NCBI RefSeq assembly: GCF_002157355.1
Contig: NZ_LYMK01000018.1
Span: 59,287-123,286, forward strand
Origin: Variovorax sp. JS1663
GTDB lineage: Bacteria; Pseudomonadota; Gammaproteobacteria; Burkholderiales; Burkholderiaceae_C
Length of the DNA: 64,000 bases
Reading direction: 5' to 3'
Below are positions 19,226-29,712 of the stretch, one piece after another. The notes below the pieces were generated by a model. It saw nothing but the letters and a program-made list of their open reading frames with translations, made no database searches and was not told where the DNA came from. Position 1 is the stretch's first letter; each line of letters starts with the position of its first letter. Position numbers and translations under genes: made by a program.

Positions 19226-19856
19226 CCCCGGTCGTCGCGCCGGTCGTTGAAGACCCAGAGCCGCTGGTTGGAGAACACTGCGTTCGGGTAAGGCGCCCGG
19301 CCGCGGCTGCCGTTGTAGCGGCCCAGGGTCATGAACAGGTCCCCCGCCTCGCGGTCGAGGTAGTGCCGCAGGATCACGCAGCCGAAGCGCAGGTTGGTCT
19401 GCATCCGGAACAACGTGGACGAGTCACCGTCGCCGATCACGCGGGTCCAGAAGGGCATCACCTGCATCAGGCCGCGGGCGCCGGCACTCGAGACGGCGAA
19501 CTTGCGGAAGTTGCTTTCGACCTGGATCAGGCCGAGGACGAGGCTGACGTCGAGCCCCGCGCGCTTGCTCTCGTACCACACGGTCTGGAGGAACTCGATG
19601 CGCTCCTGGTGACCGGGGACCTTTTTCTTCAGGCGCTCGCTCATCTCGCCCAGCCAGCGCAGGAAGGCAAGGCGCGATGCGGTGTCGGCGAACTCCGGCT
19701 TCGGCGGAGCGCTGCTGCGGATCGAGGCGCTCAGGGCATTGCGCACCGAATCGATGAGCGGCTCCTCGATCTGCGCCCCGGCGTGCGCGACATCGGGCAG
19801 CAGCGGCAGGACCCCGGCAGCGGCCCCGGCCAGCAGGCACGAGCGCCGTGAAAGGC

Positions 19857-19860
<4 letters not shown>
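19222..19860 (-). CDS. lytic transglycosylase, SLT family 1
   Basis: Predicted periplasmic murein lytic transglycosylase. The 212-residue product begins [20 protein letters not shown], a twin-arginine-like signal peptide (SRRSCLL), with cleavage around AHA. The SLT domain is clear: the catalytic glutamate in [20 protein letters not shown] (near residue 115), LMQVMPFW, and [17 protein letters not shown]. The start overlaps the proS stop (ATGA), so the two are probably one transcript. Its own stop shares CTAG with the convergent CBS-protein gene. The longer frame reaching 20142 is antisense-free extension inside proS and is not used. Confidence 0.92.
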
Positions 19861-21602
<1,742 letters not shown>

Positions 21603-21669
21603 CGGTCGCGCAAAGGGGTCCTGTTGGGGCAAGGGGGATGGGCCGCCGGAGGGCCCGGAACTGGTCGCT

Positions 21670-21697
21670 TTGCCGAGGGCAACCCGGCATGCATAAT
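21670..21697 (+). promoter_or_regulatory. putative rppH promoter
   Basis: TTGCCG (21670-21675), a 16-bp spacer and CATAAT (21692-21697) lie 30 bp upstream of the rppH start. The fit to the sigma-70 consensus is moderate. proS diverges from the same region. Confidence 0.4.
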
Positions 21698-21727
21698 CGA
21701 CTCAGTTCAAAAAATTGGGGTTTGATT

Positions 21728-22387
21728 ATGCTCGACCGCGACGGCTTCAGGCCCAACGTCGGCATCATCCTGCTCAACCAGAGAAACCAGGTTTTCTGGG
21801 GCAAGCGCATCCGTACCCATTCCTGGCAATTCCCGCAAGGCGGCATCGATCGCGGCGAGAGCCCCGAACAGGCCATGTACCGGGAACTGCACGAAGAAGT
21901 GGGGCTCCAGCCGGAGCACGTGCGCATCGTGGCCCGTACCCGCGACTGGTTGCGCTACGAGGTGCCGGACCGGTTCATCCGCCGAGACGCACGGGGCCAC
22001 TACAAGGGCCAGAAACAGATCTGGTACCTGTTGCAACTGATCGGCCACGACTGGGACCTCAACCTGCGCGCCACCGACCACCCCGAATTCGACGCCTGGC
22101 GCTGGCACGACTACTGGGTCCCGCTGGACGTGGTGGTCGAGTTCAAGCGCGGCGTCTACGAGATGGCGCTGACGGAACTGGCCCGCTACCTGCCGCGGCA
22201 GGACTTCCGCAACCGATTCCTGCGCAGCAATGTGCGCGCCCGCGAGTTCGAGCGCCATCCGACCGGCGTCGGCCATGAAACCAACTTCGAGCTGCCCCCC
22301 GGGGCAAGCTTCGACCCGAATCCCAATGCCTCTCTTCCAGCGTCCGATCCTTCTTCGACCAACGACCCCTTCCATGCGCCTCGCTAG
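21728..22387 (+). CDS. rppH: RNA pyrophosphohydrolase
   Basis: Nudix hydrolase that removes pyrophosphate from the 5' triphosphate of mRNAs and so starts RNase E-dependent decay. ATG 21728 gives [20 protein letters not shown], the usual N terminus, and 219 residues. The Nudix box [27 protein letters not shown] segment (about residues 39-61) is intact with the catalytic glutamates. The core ends near residue 175. The remaining 45 residues are a low-complexity Pro/Asn/Ser tail, giving a longer protein than E. coli RppH (176) as in other Burkholderiales. The end overlaps the next gene by 14 bp. Confidence 0.95.
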   Translation: MLDRDGFRPNVGIILLNQRNQVFWGKRIRTHSWQFPQGGIDRGESPEQAMYRELHEEVGLQPEHVRIVARTRDWLRYEVPDRFIRRDARGHYKGQKQIWYLLQLIGHDWDLNLRATDHPEFDAWRWHDYWVPLDVVVEFKRGVYEMALTELARYLPRQDFRNRFLRSNVRAREFERHPTGVGHETNFELPPGASFDPNPNASLPASDPSSTNDPFHAPR

Positions 22388-22928
22388 GCCGGCACTGCTG
22401 CTGGCCGGCGCCTGCCTGCTCGCCGCTTGCGGCTCGACTCCCCGGGACACCGACAACCCCGACTGGGCCCAGGCCGGCATGCCCCCGCCGCCGAAGGTGA
22501 CTGCCCAGGCCGACGAATGGAAGGAAGCGGAGGTACCCCCTCCGCCGGCCTTCAGCGAAAGCCGGCTTCTCTCGATCGCGATGCCGCCCTATTCGACGCT
22601 CAAGTTCGGCGTCGACCCGAACACCTTGTCGGTCACGGGCGACGGCGTGGTGCGCTACGTCGTCGTCGCCAGCAACAAGGCCGGCGGCGCCACCAACGCC
22701 TTCTACGAAGGCATCCGCTGCGCCTCGGAAGAGGTGAAGCAGTACGCCCGCTACAACGAAGGCGCCTGGCATCTCGCGGGTAACGCGGAGTGGAAGCGCA
22801 TCAACGACCGCAATTCGCGCTATGCCAAGGAACTGGCCCTGCAGGGCGTCTGCCGCGGCCATGCGCCGCGCTCCTCGGTGCGGGAGATGGTGCAGCAGAT
22901 GAAGAATCCGCTGCGCGAGCTGCCCTGA
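22374..22928 (+). CDS. CNP1-like family lipoprotein
   Basis: Predicted outer-membrane or periplasmic lipoprotein of 184 residues. ATG 22374 yields a lipoprotein signal ([20 protein letters not shown]) with lipobox LAAC. The mature part has a proline-rich linker ([15 protein letters not shown]) and a CNP1-like domain with [17 protein letters not shown] and [16 protein letters not shown]. The family is named for a cryptic neisserial protein and its role is unknown. It overlaps the end of rppH by 14 bp in another frame and so is probably co-transcribed. It converges on proB across a 28-bp gap filled by a hairpin. Confidence 0.85.
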   Translation: MRLARPALLLAGACLLAACGSTPRDTDNPDWAQAGMPPPPKVTAQADEWKEAEVPPPPAFSESRLLSIAMPPYSTLKFGVDPNTLSVTGDGVVRYVVVASNKAGGATNAFYEGIRCASEEVKQYARYNEGAWHLAGNAEWKRINDRNSRYAKELALQGVCRGHAPRSSVREMVQQMKNPLRELP

Positions 22929-22934
22929 ACAAGC

Positions 22935-22955
22935 GGGCAGCCGCGAGGGCTGCCC
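22935..22955. terminator. hairpin between convergent CNP1-like gene and proB
   Basis: A perfect 8-bp stem GGGCAGCC (22935-22942) / GGCTGCCC (22948-22955) with a 5-base loop lies between two converging genes. There is no T-run on either side, so it is either a weak bidirectional terminator or an mRNA 3' stabiliser. Confidence 0.4.
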
Positions 22956-22956
22956 C

Positions 22957-24105
22957 TCAGCCGGCGGGCATCAGGACCATGTTGTCCCGGTGCACCATCT
23001 CCGGCTCGGCCACGTAGCCCAGCAGCCGCTCGAATTCGGCCGACGGCTTGCGGCACAGCAGCCGCGCCTCGGCGCTCGAGTAATTGGCCAGCCCGCGGGC
23101 AAGCTCGATGCCGTGCTCGTCGCGCACTGCGATCACCTCGCCGCGCGAGAACTCGCCTTCCACGGCGGTCATGCCGATGGGCAGCAGGCTCTTGCCCTCG
23201 CCCCGCACCTTGGCTGCGGCGCCCGCATCCACCGTGACCGAGCCGCGCAGCTGCAGGTGATCGGCCATCCAGCGCTTGCGAGCCTGGTGCTTGGCGGTCT
23301 GGGCCACCAGCAGCGTGCCGATGGGTTCGCCCTGGGACAGGCGCAGGAGGGCATCCGGCTCGCGGCCCCAGGCGATCACCGTGGAGGCGCCCGAGCCTGC
23401 GGCACGCTTGGCGGCCAGGATCTTGGTGATCATGCCGCCGCGGCCGATGCTGCTGCCGGCGCCGCCGGCCATCGCCTCCAGCGTCGGGTCGCCTGCAGCC
23501 GCCTCGTGCACGAAGCGCGCATTCGGGTTCTTGCGGGGATCGGCGGTGTAGAGGCCCTTCTGGTCGGTGAGGATGACCAGCGCATCGGCCTCCACCAGGT
23601 TGGCGACCAGCGCACCCAGCGTGTCGTTGTCGCCGAACTTGATCTCGTCGTTGACCACGGTGTCGTTCTCGTTGATGACCGGAACCACGCCAAGGGCGAG
23701 CAGGGTCACCAGCGTCGAGCGGGCGTTCAGGTAGCGCTCGCGGTCGGCCAGGTCGGCATGCGTGAGCAGTACCTGGGCGCTGCCCAGGCCGTTCTCGCGC
23801 AGCTTGGTTTCGTAGATCTGGGCCAGGCCCATCTGGCCCACGGCCGCCGCGGCCTGCAACTCGTGGACCTCATGGGGCCGGGTGCGCCAGCCCAGGCGCT
23901 TCATGCCCTCGGCGATCGCGCCACTGGACACCATCACCACCTCGCGCCCGGCGCGTACCAGGGTCGCGAGCTGGCGGCACCATTCGCCGATGGCTGTCTC
24001 GTCCAGGCCGCGGCCCTCGTTGGTCACCAAGCTGGAGCCCACCTTGACCACAAGGCGGCGCGCGTCGCGCAGGACGGCAGAGGCGGTGACGGGCGTGGAA
24101 GTCAT
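22957..24105 (-). CDS. proB: glutamate 5-kinase
   Basis: Phosphorylates glutamate to glutamyl-5-phosphate, the first and feedback-inhibited step of proline synthesis. ATG 24105 gives [20 protein letters not shown] and 382 residues (E. coli 367). The amino-acid-kinase domain has [15 protein letters not shown] near residue 20, [19 protein letters not shown] and [18 protein letters not shown] domain follows at about residues 290-370. It is the last gene of the rplU-rpmA-obg-proB block. A 75-residue-longer frame upstream runs through a repeat-rich spacer and is not used. Confidence 0.96.
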   Translation of the reverse strand: MTSTPVTASAVLRDARRLVVKVGSSLVTNEGRGLDETAIGEWCRQLATLVRAGREVVMVSSGAIAEGMKRLGWRTRPHEVHELQAAAAVGQMGLAQIYETKLRENGLGSAQVLLTHADLADRERYLNARSTLVTLLALGVVPVINENDTVVNDEIKFGDNDTLGALVANLVEADALVILTDQKGLYTADPRKNPNARFVHEAAAGDPTLEAMAGGAGSSIGRGGMITKILAAKRAAGSGASTVIAWGREPDALLRLSQGEPIGTLLVAQTAKHQARKRWMADHLQLRGSVTVDAGAAAKVRGEGKSLLPIGMTAVEGEFSRGEVIAVRDEHGIELARGLANYSSAEARLLCRKPSAEFERLLGYVAEPEMVHRDNMVLMPAG

Positions 24106-24122
24106 GTCAGCGGCCGCCTGGC

Positions 24123-24158
24123 CGCCCAAAGGGCGCTGAGCGCCCCCTCGGGGGGCGG
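24123..24158. repeat. multi-hairpin palindromic repeat between obg and proB
   Basis: The 89-bp obg-proB spacer holds stacked palindromes: GCCC-AAA-GGGC, GGCGC-TGA-GCGCC, and GCCCCC-TCG-GGGGGC (24142-24156). The C-rich/G-rich final hairpin resembles the other REP-like elements in this window. It may uncouple proB expression from obg. Confidence 0.55.
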
Positions 24159-24194
24159 CGATACACGAAGCGATGAGCATGGGGGCATTTGATT

Positions 24195-25259
<1,065 letters not shown>

Positions 25260-25270
25260 TTACAAATGAA

Positions 25271-25294
25271 GAAGCCCCGGCAAAGCGGGGCTTC
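25271..25294 (-). terminator. hairpin terminator after rpmA
   Basis: A perfect 9-bp stem GAAGCCCCG (25271-25279) / CGGGGCTTC (25286-25294), read on the minus strand, is followed by TTCATTT. It probably reduces read-through from the ribosomal-protein genes into obg. Confidence 0.6.
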
Positions 25295-25315
25295 GAGTGG
25301 ATCGAAGTGACGGGC

Positions 25316-25573
25316 TCAGGCCGGCGTCACGCTGACCGTGTGCTTGTTGAGCGCGCCCTTGGTGCCGAAGGACACGTGGCCGTCCACCAGGGCGAACAGC
25401 GTGTGGTCCTTGCCCACGCCGACATTCGTGCCGGGGTGGAACTGGGTGCCGCGCTGGCGCACGATGATCGAGCCTGCGCTGATAAGCTCGCCGCCGAAGG
25501 CCTTCACGCCGAGCATCTTGGGCTTGGAATCGCGCCCGTTTCGCGTAGAGCCGCCGCCTTTTTTCTGTGCCAT
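25316..25573 (-). CDS. rpmA: 50S ribosomal protein L27
   Basis: Ribosomal protein bL27, whose N terminus reaches the peptidyl-transferase centre. The product is 85 residues, the normal length. [20 protein letters not shown] and [17 protein letters not shown] are invariant family segments. There is no N-terminal leader peptide of the type processed in Firmicutes. It sits 12 bp downstream of rplU and is co-transcribed with it. Confidence 0.98.
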   Translation of the reverse strand: MAQKKGGGSTRNGRDSKPKMLGVKAFGGELISAGSIIVRQRGTQFHPGTNVGVGKDHTLFALVDGHVSFGTKGALNKHTVSVTPA

Positions 25574-25585
25574 GGAATCAGCTCC

Positions 25586-25897
25586 TTAGCCGGCGATCGC
25601 GCCGATTTGCAGTTCGGTGAACTGCTGGCGATGGCCTTGACGTTTCTGATAGTGCTTGCGACGGCGCATCTTGAAGATGCGGACCTTGTCGTGCTTGCCA
25701 TGCGACAGCACGGTGACCGTGACCGTTGCGCCGGACACCAGGGGCGTACCGACCTTGAGAGCGCTGCCGTCGCCGACTGCAAGCACTTGGTCGATCACGA
25801 TCTCCTGGCCTACGTCCGCAGCAATCTGTTCTACTTTAATTTTCTCGCCGGAAGCAACGCGATACTGCTTGCCGCCGGTTTTTATGACCGCGTACAT
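25586..25897 (-). CDS. rplU: 50S ribosomal protein L21
   Basis: Ribosomal protein bL21, bound to 23S rRNA. ATG 25897 gives [20 protein letters not shown] and 103 residues, equal to E. coli. The C-terminal signature [19 protein letters not shown] is intact. It is the first gene of rplU-rpmA-obg-proB and diverges from ispB. The much longer frame reaching 26272 is an artefact of the upstream region and lacks a suitable start. Confidence 0.98.
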   Translation of the reverse strand: MYAVIKTGGKQYRVASGEKIKVEQIAADVGQEIVIDQVLAVGDGSALKVGTPLVSGATVTVTVLSHGKHDKVRIFKMRRRKHYQKRQGHRQQFTELQIGAIAG

Positions 25898-25947
25898 GTA
25901 AACCTCTTGAGGAAGATGGCTCCACGGCGAATTCCGCAGAGCCCAAG

Positions 25948-25953
25948 ATTCTA
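25948..25953 (-). promoter_or_regulatory. putative rplU -10 element
   Basis: On the minus strand TGCTAGAAT forms an extended -10 (TAGAAT at 25953-25948), 50 bp upstream of rplU. No strong -35 is seen, which is tolerated for extended -10 promoters. Confidence 0.4.
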
Positions 25954-26016
25954 GCACGCCGGCCGTTTTCCGGCATACACGGCGGGCCGCCAGGGTGGCC
26001 GGGCCACCCGCCTCCC

Positions 26017-26022
26017 TATAAT
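26017..26022 (+). promoter_or_regulatory. ispB -10 box (TATAAT)
   Basis: A perfect TATAAT at 26017-26022 lies 62 bp upstream of the ispB start on the correct strand. No convincing -35 is present at the usual spacing. Confidence 0.45.
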
Positions 26023-26084
26023 CGTCGCGTTCCGGCCCGGGCCGGCCATCATCCCCCTCAAAGCAGCGCAACAGCGCCCTCGCC

Positions 26085-27077
26085 TTGTCAGTTCCCCCCG
26101 CCGATAACTCCCCTGCCGCCGCCGTCCTCCGCCTGATCGCAGACGACATGACGGGGGTCGACCGCGTGATCGCCCACCGCCTGGATACCGGTGTTCCATT
26201 GGTGCGCCAGGTGTCCCAGTACATCATCTCCGCCGGCGGCAAGCGGCTGCGGCCGGCGCTGCTGCTGCTCATGGCGGGCGCGCTCGGCTATCAGGGGGAA
26301 CAGCGCTTCAATCTGGCCGCGGTGGTCGAATTCATCCACACGGCCACCCTGCTGCACGACGACGTCGTCGACGAATCCACGCTGCGGCGCGGCCGCCCCA
26401 CCGCCAACGAGTCCTTCGGCAACCCGGCCAGCGTGCTGGTCGGCGACTTTCTCTATTCCCGCGCCTTCCAGATGATGCTGGACGCCCACGACATGCGGGT
26501 GATGGAGATCCTGGCCGAGGCCACCAACGTGATCGCCGAGGGCGAGGTCCTCCAGTTGATGAACATGCACGACGCCTCGCTCGACGAGGAGGCCTACCTC
26601 CGGGTCATCCGCTCGAAGACGGCCAAGCTGTTCGAGGCCAGCACCCGGCTCGCCGCCGTACTGGCCGGCGTCACGCCGGAGGTGGAGGAGGCCTGCGCTG
26701 CCTATGGGCAGGCACTGGGCACCGCCTTCCAGGTCATCGACGACGTGCTCGACTACGCCGGCGATGCCAGCGAGACCGGCAAGAACGTCGGCGACGACCT
26801 GCGCGAAGGCAAGACCACCCTGCCGCTGATCCTCGCCATGCAACGCGGCACGCCCGCCCAGCGTGACCTGATCCGAACCGCCATCGAAGCCGGCGACACG
26901 ACGCAACTACCGCAGATCGTGGCCATCGTGCGCGAAACCGGCGCACTGGAAGCCACGCGCGAAGCGGCTGCCGCAGAGGCGCAACGCGCAATCGATGCAC
27001 TCGCCGGCTTTCCGTCGAATCCCTATGCCGCAGGTTTGCTACAATTAGCGGCTCAGTTGCTTGAGCGACGCGCCTGA
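26085..27077 (+). CDS. ispB: octaprenyl (polyprenyl) diphosphate synthase
   Basis: Trans-prenyltransferase that builds the ubiquinone side chain by adding isopentenyl diphosphate to farnesyl diphosphate. The product is 330 residues from a TTG start ([21 protein letters not shown]). The first aspartate-rich motif is LLHDDVVDE near residue 88 and the second is [11 protein letters not shown] near 217. [12 protein letters not shown] is the family substrate-binding segment. Chain length (C40) is inferred from homology. The gene diverges from rplU, a conserved neighbour pair, and is followed 62 bp later by tRNA-Pro. Confidence 0.95.
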   Translation: MSVPPADNSPAAAVLRLIADDMTGVDRVIAHRLDTGVPLVRQVSQYIISAGGKRLRPALLLLMAGALGYQGEQRFNLAAVVEFIHTATLLHDDVVDESTLRRGRPTANESFGNPASVLVGDFLYSRAFQMMLDAHDMRVMEILAEATNVIAEGEVLQLMNMHDASLDEEAYLRVIRSKTAKLFEASTRLAAVLAGVTPEVEEACAAYGQALGTAFQVIDDVLDYAGDASETGKNVGDDLREGKTTLPLILAMQRGTPAQRDLIRTAIEAGDTTQLPQIVAIVRETGALEATREAAAAEAQRAIDALAGFPSNPYAAGLLQLAAQLLERRA

Positions 27078-27139
27078 CGCCTCACGACAGTGAGGCCATC
27101 AAAGGCACAAAGGGTCGCATCTTTTTCTCGCAACACAAT

Positions 27140-27216
27140 CGGGGTGTAGCTTAGCCTGGTAGAGCGCTACGTTCGGGACGTAGAGGCCGGAGGTTCGAAT
27201 CCTCTCACCCCGACCA
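27140..27216 (+). tRNA. tRNA-Pro (anticodon CGG)
   Basis: A 77-base cloverleaf with encoded CCA. The acceptor stem pairs CGGGGTG with CACCCCG. The D-arm contains AGCCTGGTAGAGCGCT, the anticodon stem-loop is CTACG-TTCGGGA-CGTAG giving anticodon CGG (reads CCG), and the T-arm has GGTTCGAATCC. CCG is a very common proline codon at this GC content. Confidence 0.96.
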
Positions 27217-27320
27217 GTTTTCCTTCAATCATCGAAGCCCATGCGGCATCGGGCCCGCGTACCACGACATGTACGCCATGGCCCTGCTGCGATAGGCTAC
27301 GCGGCATCCGACACTCCGGA

Positions 27321-27743
27321 ATGCACGTGCCGCCGCTCCACCACCTTGTTTTCGTCACTGCGCTGGCAGTCGCGCTCGGCGCCTGCGCCTCGCTGCAGCC
27401 CACGGCTTGCCGGCAAGGCGAGCAAGCCCTTGTCCAGGACACGCTGTATCTCGGCACCGGCAAGCCCCAGGGCGGCGTGGTCACGCCGCAGGAATGGGAC
27501 GACTTCCTGCAGGGCACCGTGACGCCGCGCTTTCCGCAAGGCCTGAGCGTGTTGCCGGCGTCGGGGCAATGGCGGGGTGCGGATGGCGCCATCGTCCGCG
27601 AAAACTCCTACCTCCTTCAGCTCGTGCATCCCGACGATGAAGCCAGCGATCAATCGGTGGGCGCCATCGCGGCCGCCTACAAGTCCCGTTTCCAGCAAGA
27701 AGCCGTCCTACGCGCACGGTCGCGCGCCTGCGTATCCTTCTAG
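27321..27743 (+). CDS. DUF3574 domain lipoprotein
   Basis: A 140-residue protein. The N terminus MHVPPLHHLVFVTALAVALG leads to a lipobox LGAC, predicting a lipoprotein. The remainder matches DUF3574: DTLYLGTGKPQGGVVTPQEW, TPRFPQGLSVLPASGQWRG and NSYLLQLVHPDDEASDQS. The domain has no known function. It lies just after tRNA-Pro and starts a run of small conserved genes on the plus strand; 23 bp separate it from the next. I see no regulatory site. Confidence 0.8.
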   Translation: MHVPPLHHLVFVTALAVALGACASLQPTACRQGEQALVQDTLYLGTGKPQGGVVTPQEWDDFLQGTVTPRFPQGLSVLPASGQWRGADGAIVRENSYLLQLVHPDDEASDQSVGAIAAAYKSRFQQEAVLRARSRACVSF

Positions 27744-27766
27744 GCTGCGGCCCTCACGGAGCGACC

Positions 27767-28063
27767 ATGTGCAGAAACATCAAGACCCTGTTCAACTTCG
27801 AGCCTCCCGCGACCGATGAAGAAATACGCTCAGCCTCGCTACAGTTCGTGCGCAAGCTCAGCGGCTTCAACACACCGTCGAAGCTCAATCAGGAGGCCTT
27901 CCAGCGCGCGGTGGAAGACGTCGCGACCGCGGCCCGTGTGCTGATCGATTCGCTGGTGACCACGGCCGATCCGCGCGACCGCGAGATCGAAGCCGAGCGG
28001 GCGAAGGCCAGGTCGGCGAACCGGTTCGGAGCGCAGCCCTACCGCCCCATCGCGACCGAGTGA
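27767..28063 (+). CDS. DUF2277 family protein
   Basis: A 98-residue soluble protein beginning MCRNIKTLFNFEPPATDEEI, the signature of DUF2277, with RKLSGFNTPSKLNQEAF as the other conserved block. The family is found in actinobacteria and proteobacteria and has no assigned role. The C terminus is basic and polar. It is 19 bp upstream of a thioesterase gene in the same orientation and probably part of the same transcript. Confidence 0.85.
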   Translation: MCRNIKTLFNFEPPATDEEIRSASLQFVRKLSGFNTPSKLNQEAFQRAVEDVATAARVLIDSLVTTADPRDREIEAERAKARSANRFGAQPYRPIATE

Positions 28064-28082
28064 ACACGAGGAAGACTGTCCC

Positions 28083-28496
28083 ATGACCCAGTTTCTCCCC
28101 TCTATCGAAGCTGTCCAGAAAATCCTGGACCCGGTGTTTCCCGGCCTCATGGGTGTGCGCCTCCTCGTGATCGAGCCAGAGCGCGTGGTGGCCGAGCTGG
28201 CCGTACGCCCCGAGCTCTGCACCAGCGGCGGCATCCTGCACGGCGGCGCCTCCATGGCCTTCGCGGACACGCTCGGCGCGGTCGGCACTTTCATCAACAT
28301 GCCGCAGGGCAAGCGGACGACGACCACCGACTCCAGTACCAAGTTCATCGGCAGCGCGCGCGTGGACACCACGGTCACCGGCGAATGCCTGGCGCTGCAC
28401 CGCGGCCGGACCACCATGGTGTGGCAGACGAGCATCCGCTCGGCCGAGGGCAAGCTGTGCGCGGTCGTCACGCAGACGCAACTGGTGATGGACTGA
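28083..28496 (+). CDS. PaaI-type hotdog-fold thioesterase
   Basis: A 137-residue single hotdog domain protein predicted to hydrolyse acyl-CoA thioesters. The family motif is GGILHGGASMAFADTLGAVG (about residues 48-67), containing the HGG turn and the catalytic acidic residue. TTTDSSTKFIGSARVDTTVTG follows. Substrate is unknown; PaaI relatives clear phenylacetyl-CoA-type intermediates, but no paa genes are nearby. ATG 28083 is preceded by GGAAGA. Confidence 0.88.
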   Translation: MTQFLPSIEAVQKILDPVFPGLMGVRLLVIEPERVVAELAVRPELCTSGGILHGGASMAFADTLGAVGTFINMPQGKRTTTTDSSTKFIGSARVDTTVTGECLALHRGRTTMVWQTSIRSAEGKLCAVVTQTQLVMD

Positions 28497-28536
28497 CCCG
28501 CGGCGCGGGCTCGCACCTTCCGTGAAGGGGGATTCC

Positions 28537-28806
28537 ATGGACACCGATCTGGACGCGCTGTCCCGCGAACAGCTCATCGCCGAGGTGAAGAAGCTGCGTC
28601 AGGGCATCCGCGAACACCGCGACAGTAGCGGCCACGACCTTTGCTGGCACCATCCGGCGTTGTGGGCGCTGCTGCCCGAGCGCACGGATCCGCAGCCCGT
28701 CGTGCCCGACTGGCCCCAGTTCCTGCGCGGCTGCATACACTATCGCGAGTCGCTGGACGCGCAGCTTCCCGATGCAGCCCGCAGCGACCAGCCGTACAGC
28801 AAATAG
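28537..28806 (+). CDS. small conserved hypothetical protein
   Basis: An 89-residue soluble protein from ATG 28537 (MDTDLDALSREQLIAEVKKL), with GAAGGGGG just upstream as ribosome-binding site. The first third is a charged helix (LIAEVKKLRQGIREHRDSSG) followed by a Trp/Pro-rich stretch (HDLCWHHPALWALLPE, VPDWPQFLRGCIHYR). I do not recognise a domain with certainty. It is flanked by a thioesterase and a GFA-family gene in the same orientation. Confidence 0.65.
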   Translation: MDTDLDALSREQLIAEVKKLRQGIREHRDSSGHDLCWHHPALWALLPERTDPQPVVPDWPQFLRGCIHYRESLDAQLPDAARSDQPYSK

Positions 28807-28859
28807 CACGACAACAGAAGCGCCGGCCTTTCCCCTCTTCACAGGCAAAGGAGCATCTC

Positions 28860-29273
28860 TTGTCGAACGACTCTCCCCTCGAAGGCGGCTGCCAGTGCGG
28901 CGCGGTGCGTTACCGCATCACCGGCGATCCCGTGATGACGGCGCTGTGCCATTGCACCATGTGCCGCCGCGCCAACGCCGCGCCGGTCGTGGCCTGGACG
29001 ATGTACCAGGAATCGCAGGTCGAATTCCCCGCGCTAAAGCCCACGGTCTACGAATCCTCGCCGGGTGCGCGCCGCGGCTTCTGCGCGCGCTGCGGAACGC
29101 AGATCAGCTTCACCGCGGACTACATCCCCGGCCTGATCGACCTCACCATCGGCAGCCTGGATGAACCGGCGCGCGTCGCCCCGGCCCTGCACTACTGGGA
29201 CTCCGAGCGCCTGCCGTGGGTGCACTTCGCGGACACCCTGCCGCGCCATCCGGAGTTCCCGCAGCAGGAATAG
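28860..29273 (+). CDS. GFA/CENP-V family zinc protein
   Basis: A 137-residue Mss4-like protein of the glutathione-dependent formaldehyde-activating (GFA) family. Three cysteine clusters for zinc are present: GGCQCGAVRY, CHCTMCRRANAAP and FCARCGTQISF. The start is a TTG at 28860 (LSNDSPLEGGCQCG) with AAAGGAG six bases upstream; no ATG is available at this position. The formaldehyde role of GFA proteins is not generally accepted, so the function stays open. It ends 13 bp from the converging small lipoprotein gene. Confidence 0.85.
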   Translation: MSNDSPLEGGCQCGAVRYRITGDPVMTALCHCTMCRRANAAPVVAWTMYQESQVEFPALKPTVYESSPGARRGFCARCGTQISFTADYIPGLIDLTIGSLDEPARVAPALHYWDSERLPWVHFADTLPRHPEFPQQE

Positions 29274-29286
29274 CGGCGGGCGCCGC

Positions 29287-29496
29287 TCAATAGCGGTTCG
29301 GGTTGTTCGGCCGCCGGTCGTAGCGATTCGGCACGCCGTCGTTGTCGCGATCACGGTCGTAGCGGTTGGGGACTCCGTCGCGGTCCCGGTCGCCGTAGCT
29401 GGCGCGCGGGGGCGGCGGCCCGCTGTCGTAGGGCACGGCCACGCAGCCGGCCAAGGTGGCCGAGGCAACGATCAGCAAGGCGAGGGTTGTTTTCAT
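29287..29496 (-). CDS. tiny lipoprotein with DRDGVPNRYD repeats
   Basis: A 69-residue lipoprotein. MKTTLALLIVASATLAGC is a signal with lipobox LAGC. The mature part is a short proline linker (SGPPPPRAS) and then two and a half Asp/Arg/Asn-rich repeats (DRDRDGVPNRYD, DRDNDGVPNRYD, then PNNPNRY). These resemble the calcium-binding D-x-D-x-D-G-x-x-N-x-x-D loops of thrombospondin type 3 repeats. Similar tiny proteins are common in Burkholderiales and unstudied. The enormous antisense frame that continues upstream of it over pbpC is a shadow. Confidence 0.8.
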   Translation of the reverse strand: MKTTLALLIVASATLAGCVAVPYDSGPPPPRASYGDRDRDGVPNRYDRDRDNDGVPNRYDRRPNNPNRY

Positions 29497-29712
29497 CTGG
29501 CTCTCCATCATGTTCCGTCCACGATCGGACGCTGCCATCATCGGCAGCCCCCTTGTCGCGTCCGTGTCCACCCTTGACTGGCGTGTGAAGCCGGTGACTG
29601 GATGTTCATCCATCCTGACGAAGCCGTGAAGGCCAGCCATCGCCCGGACCACCCGTCCACAAGTAGGTCCGCGCCGCATTCGCAGACTTTGCTGTGGCAA
29701 GCTAGCGGCCCC

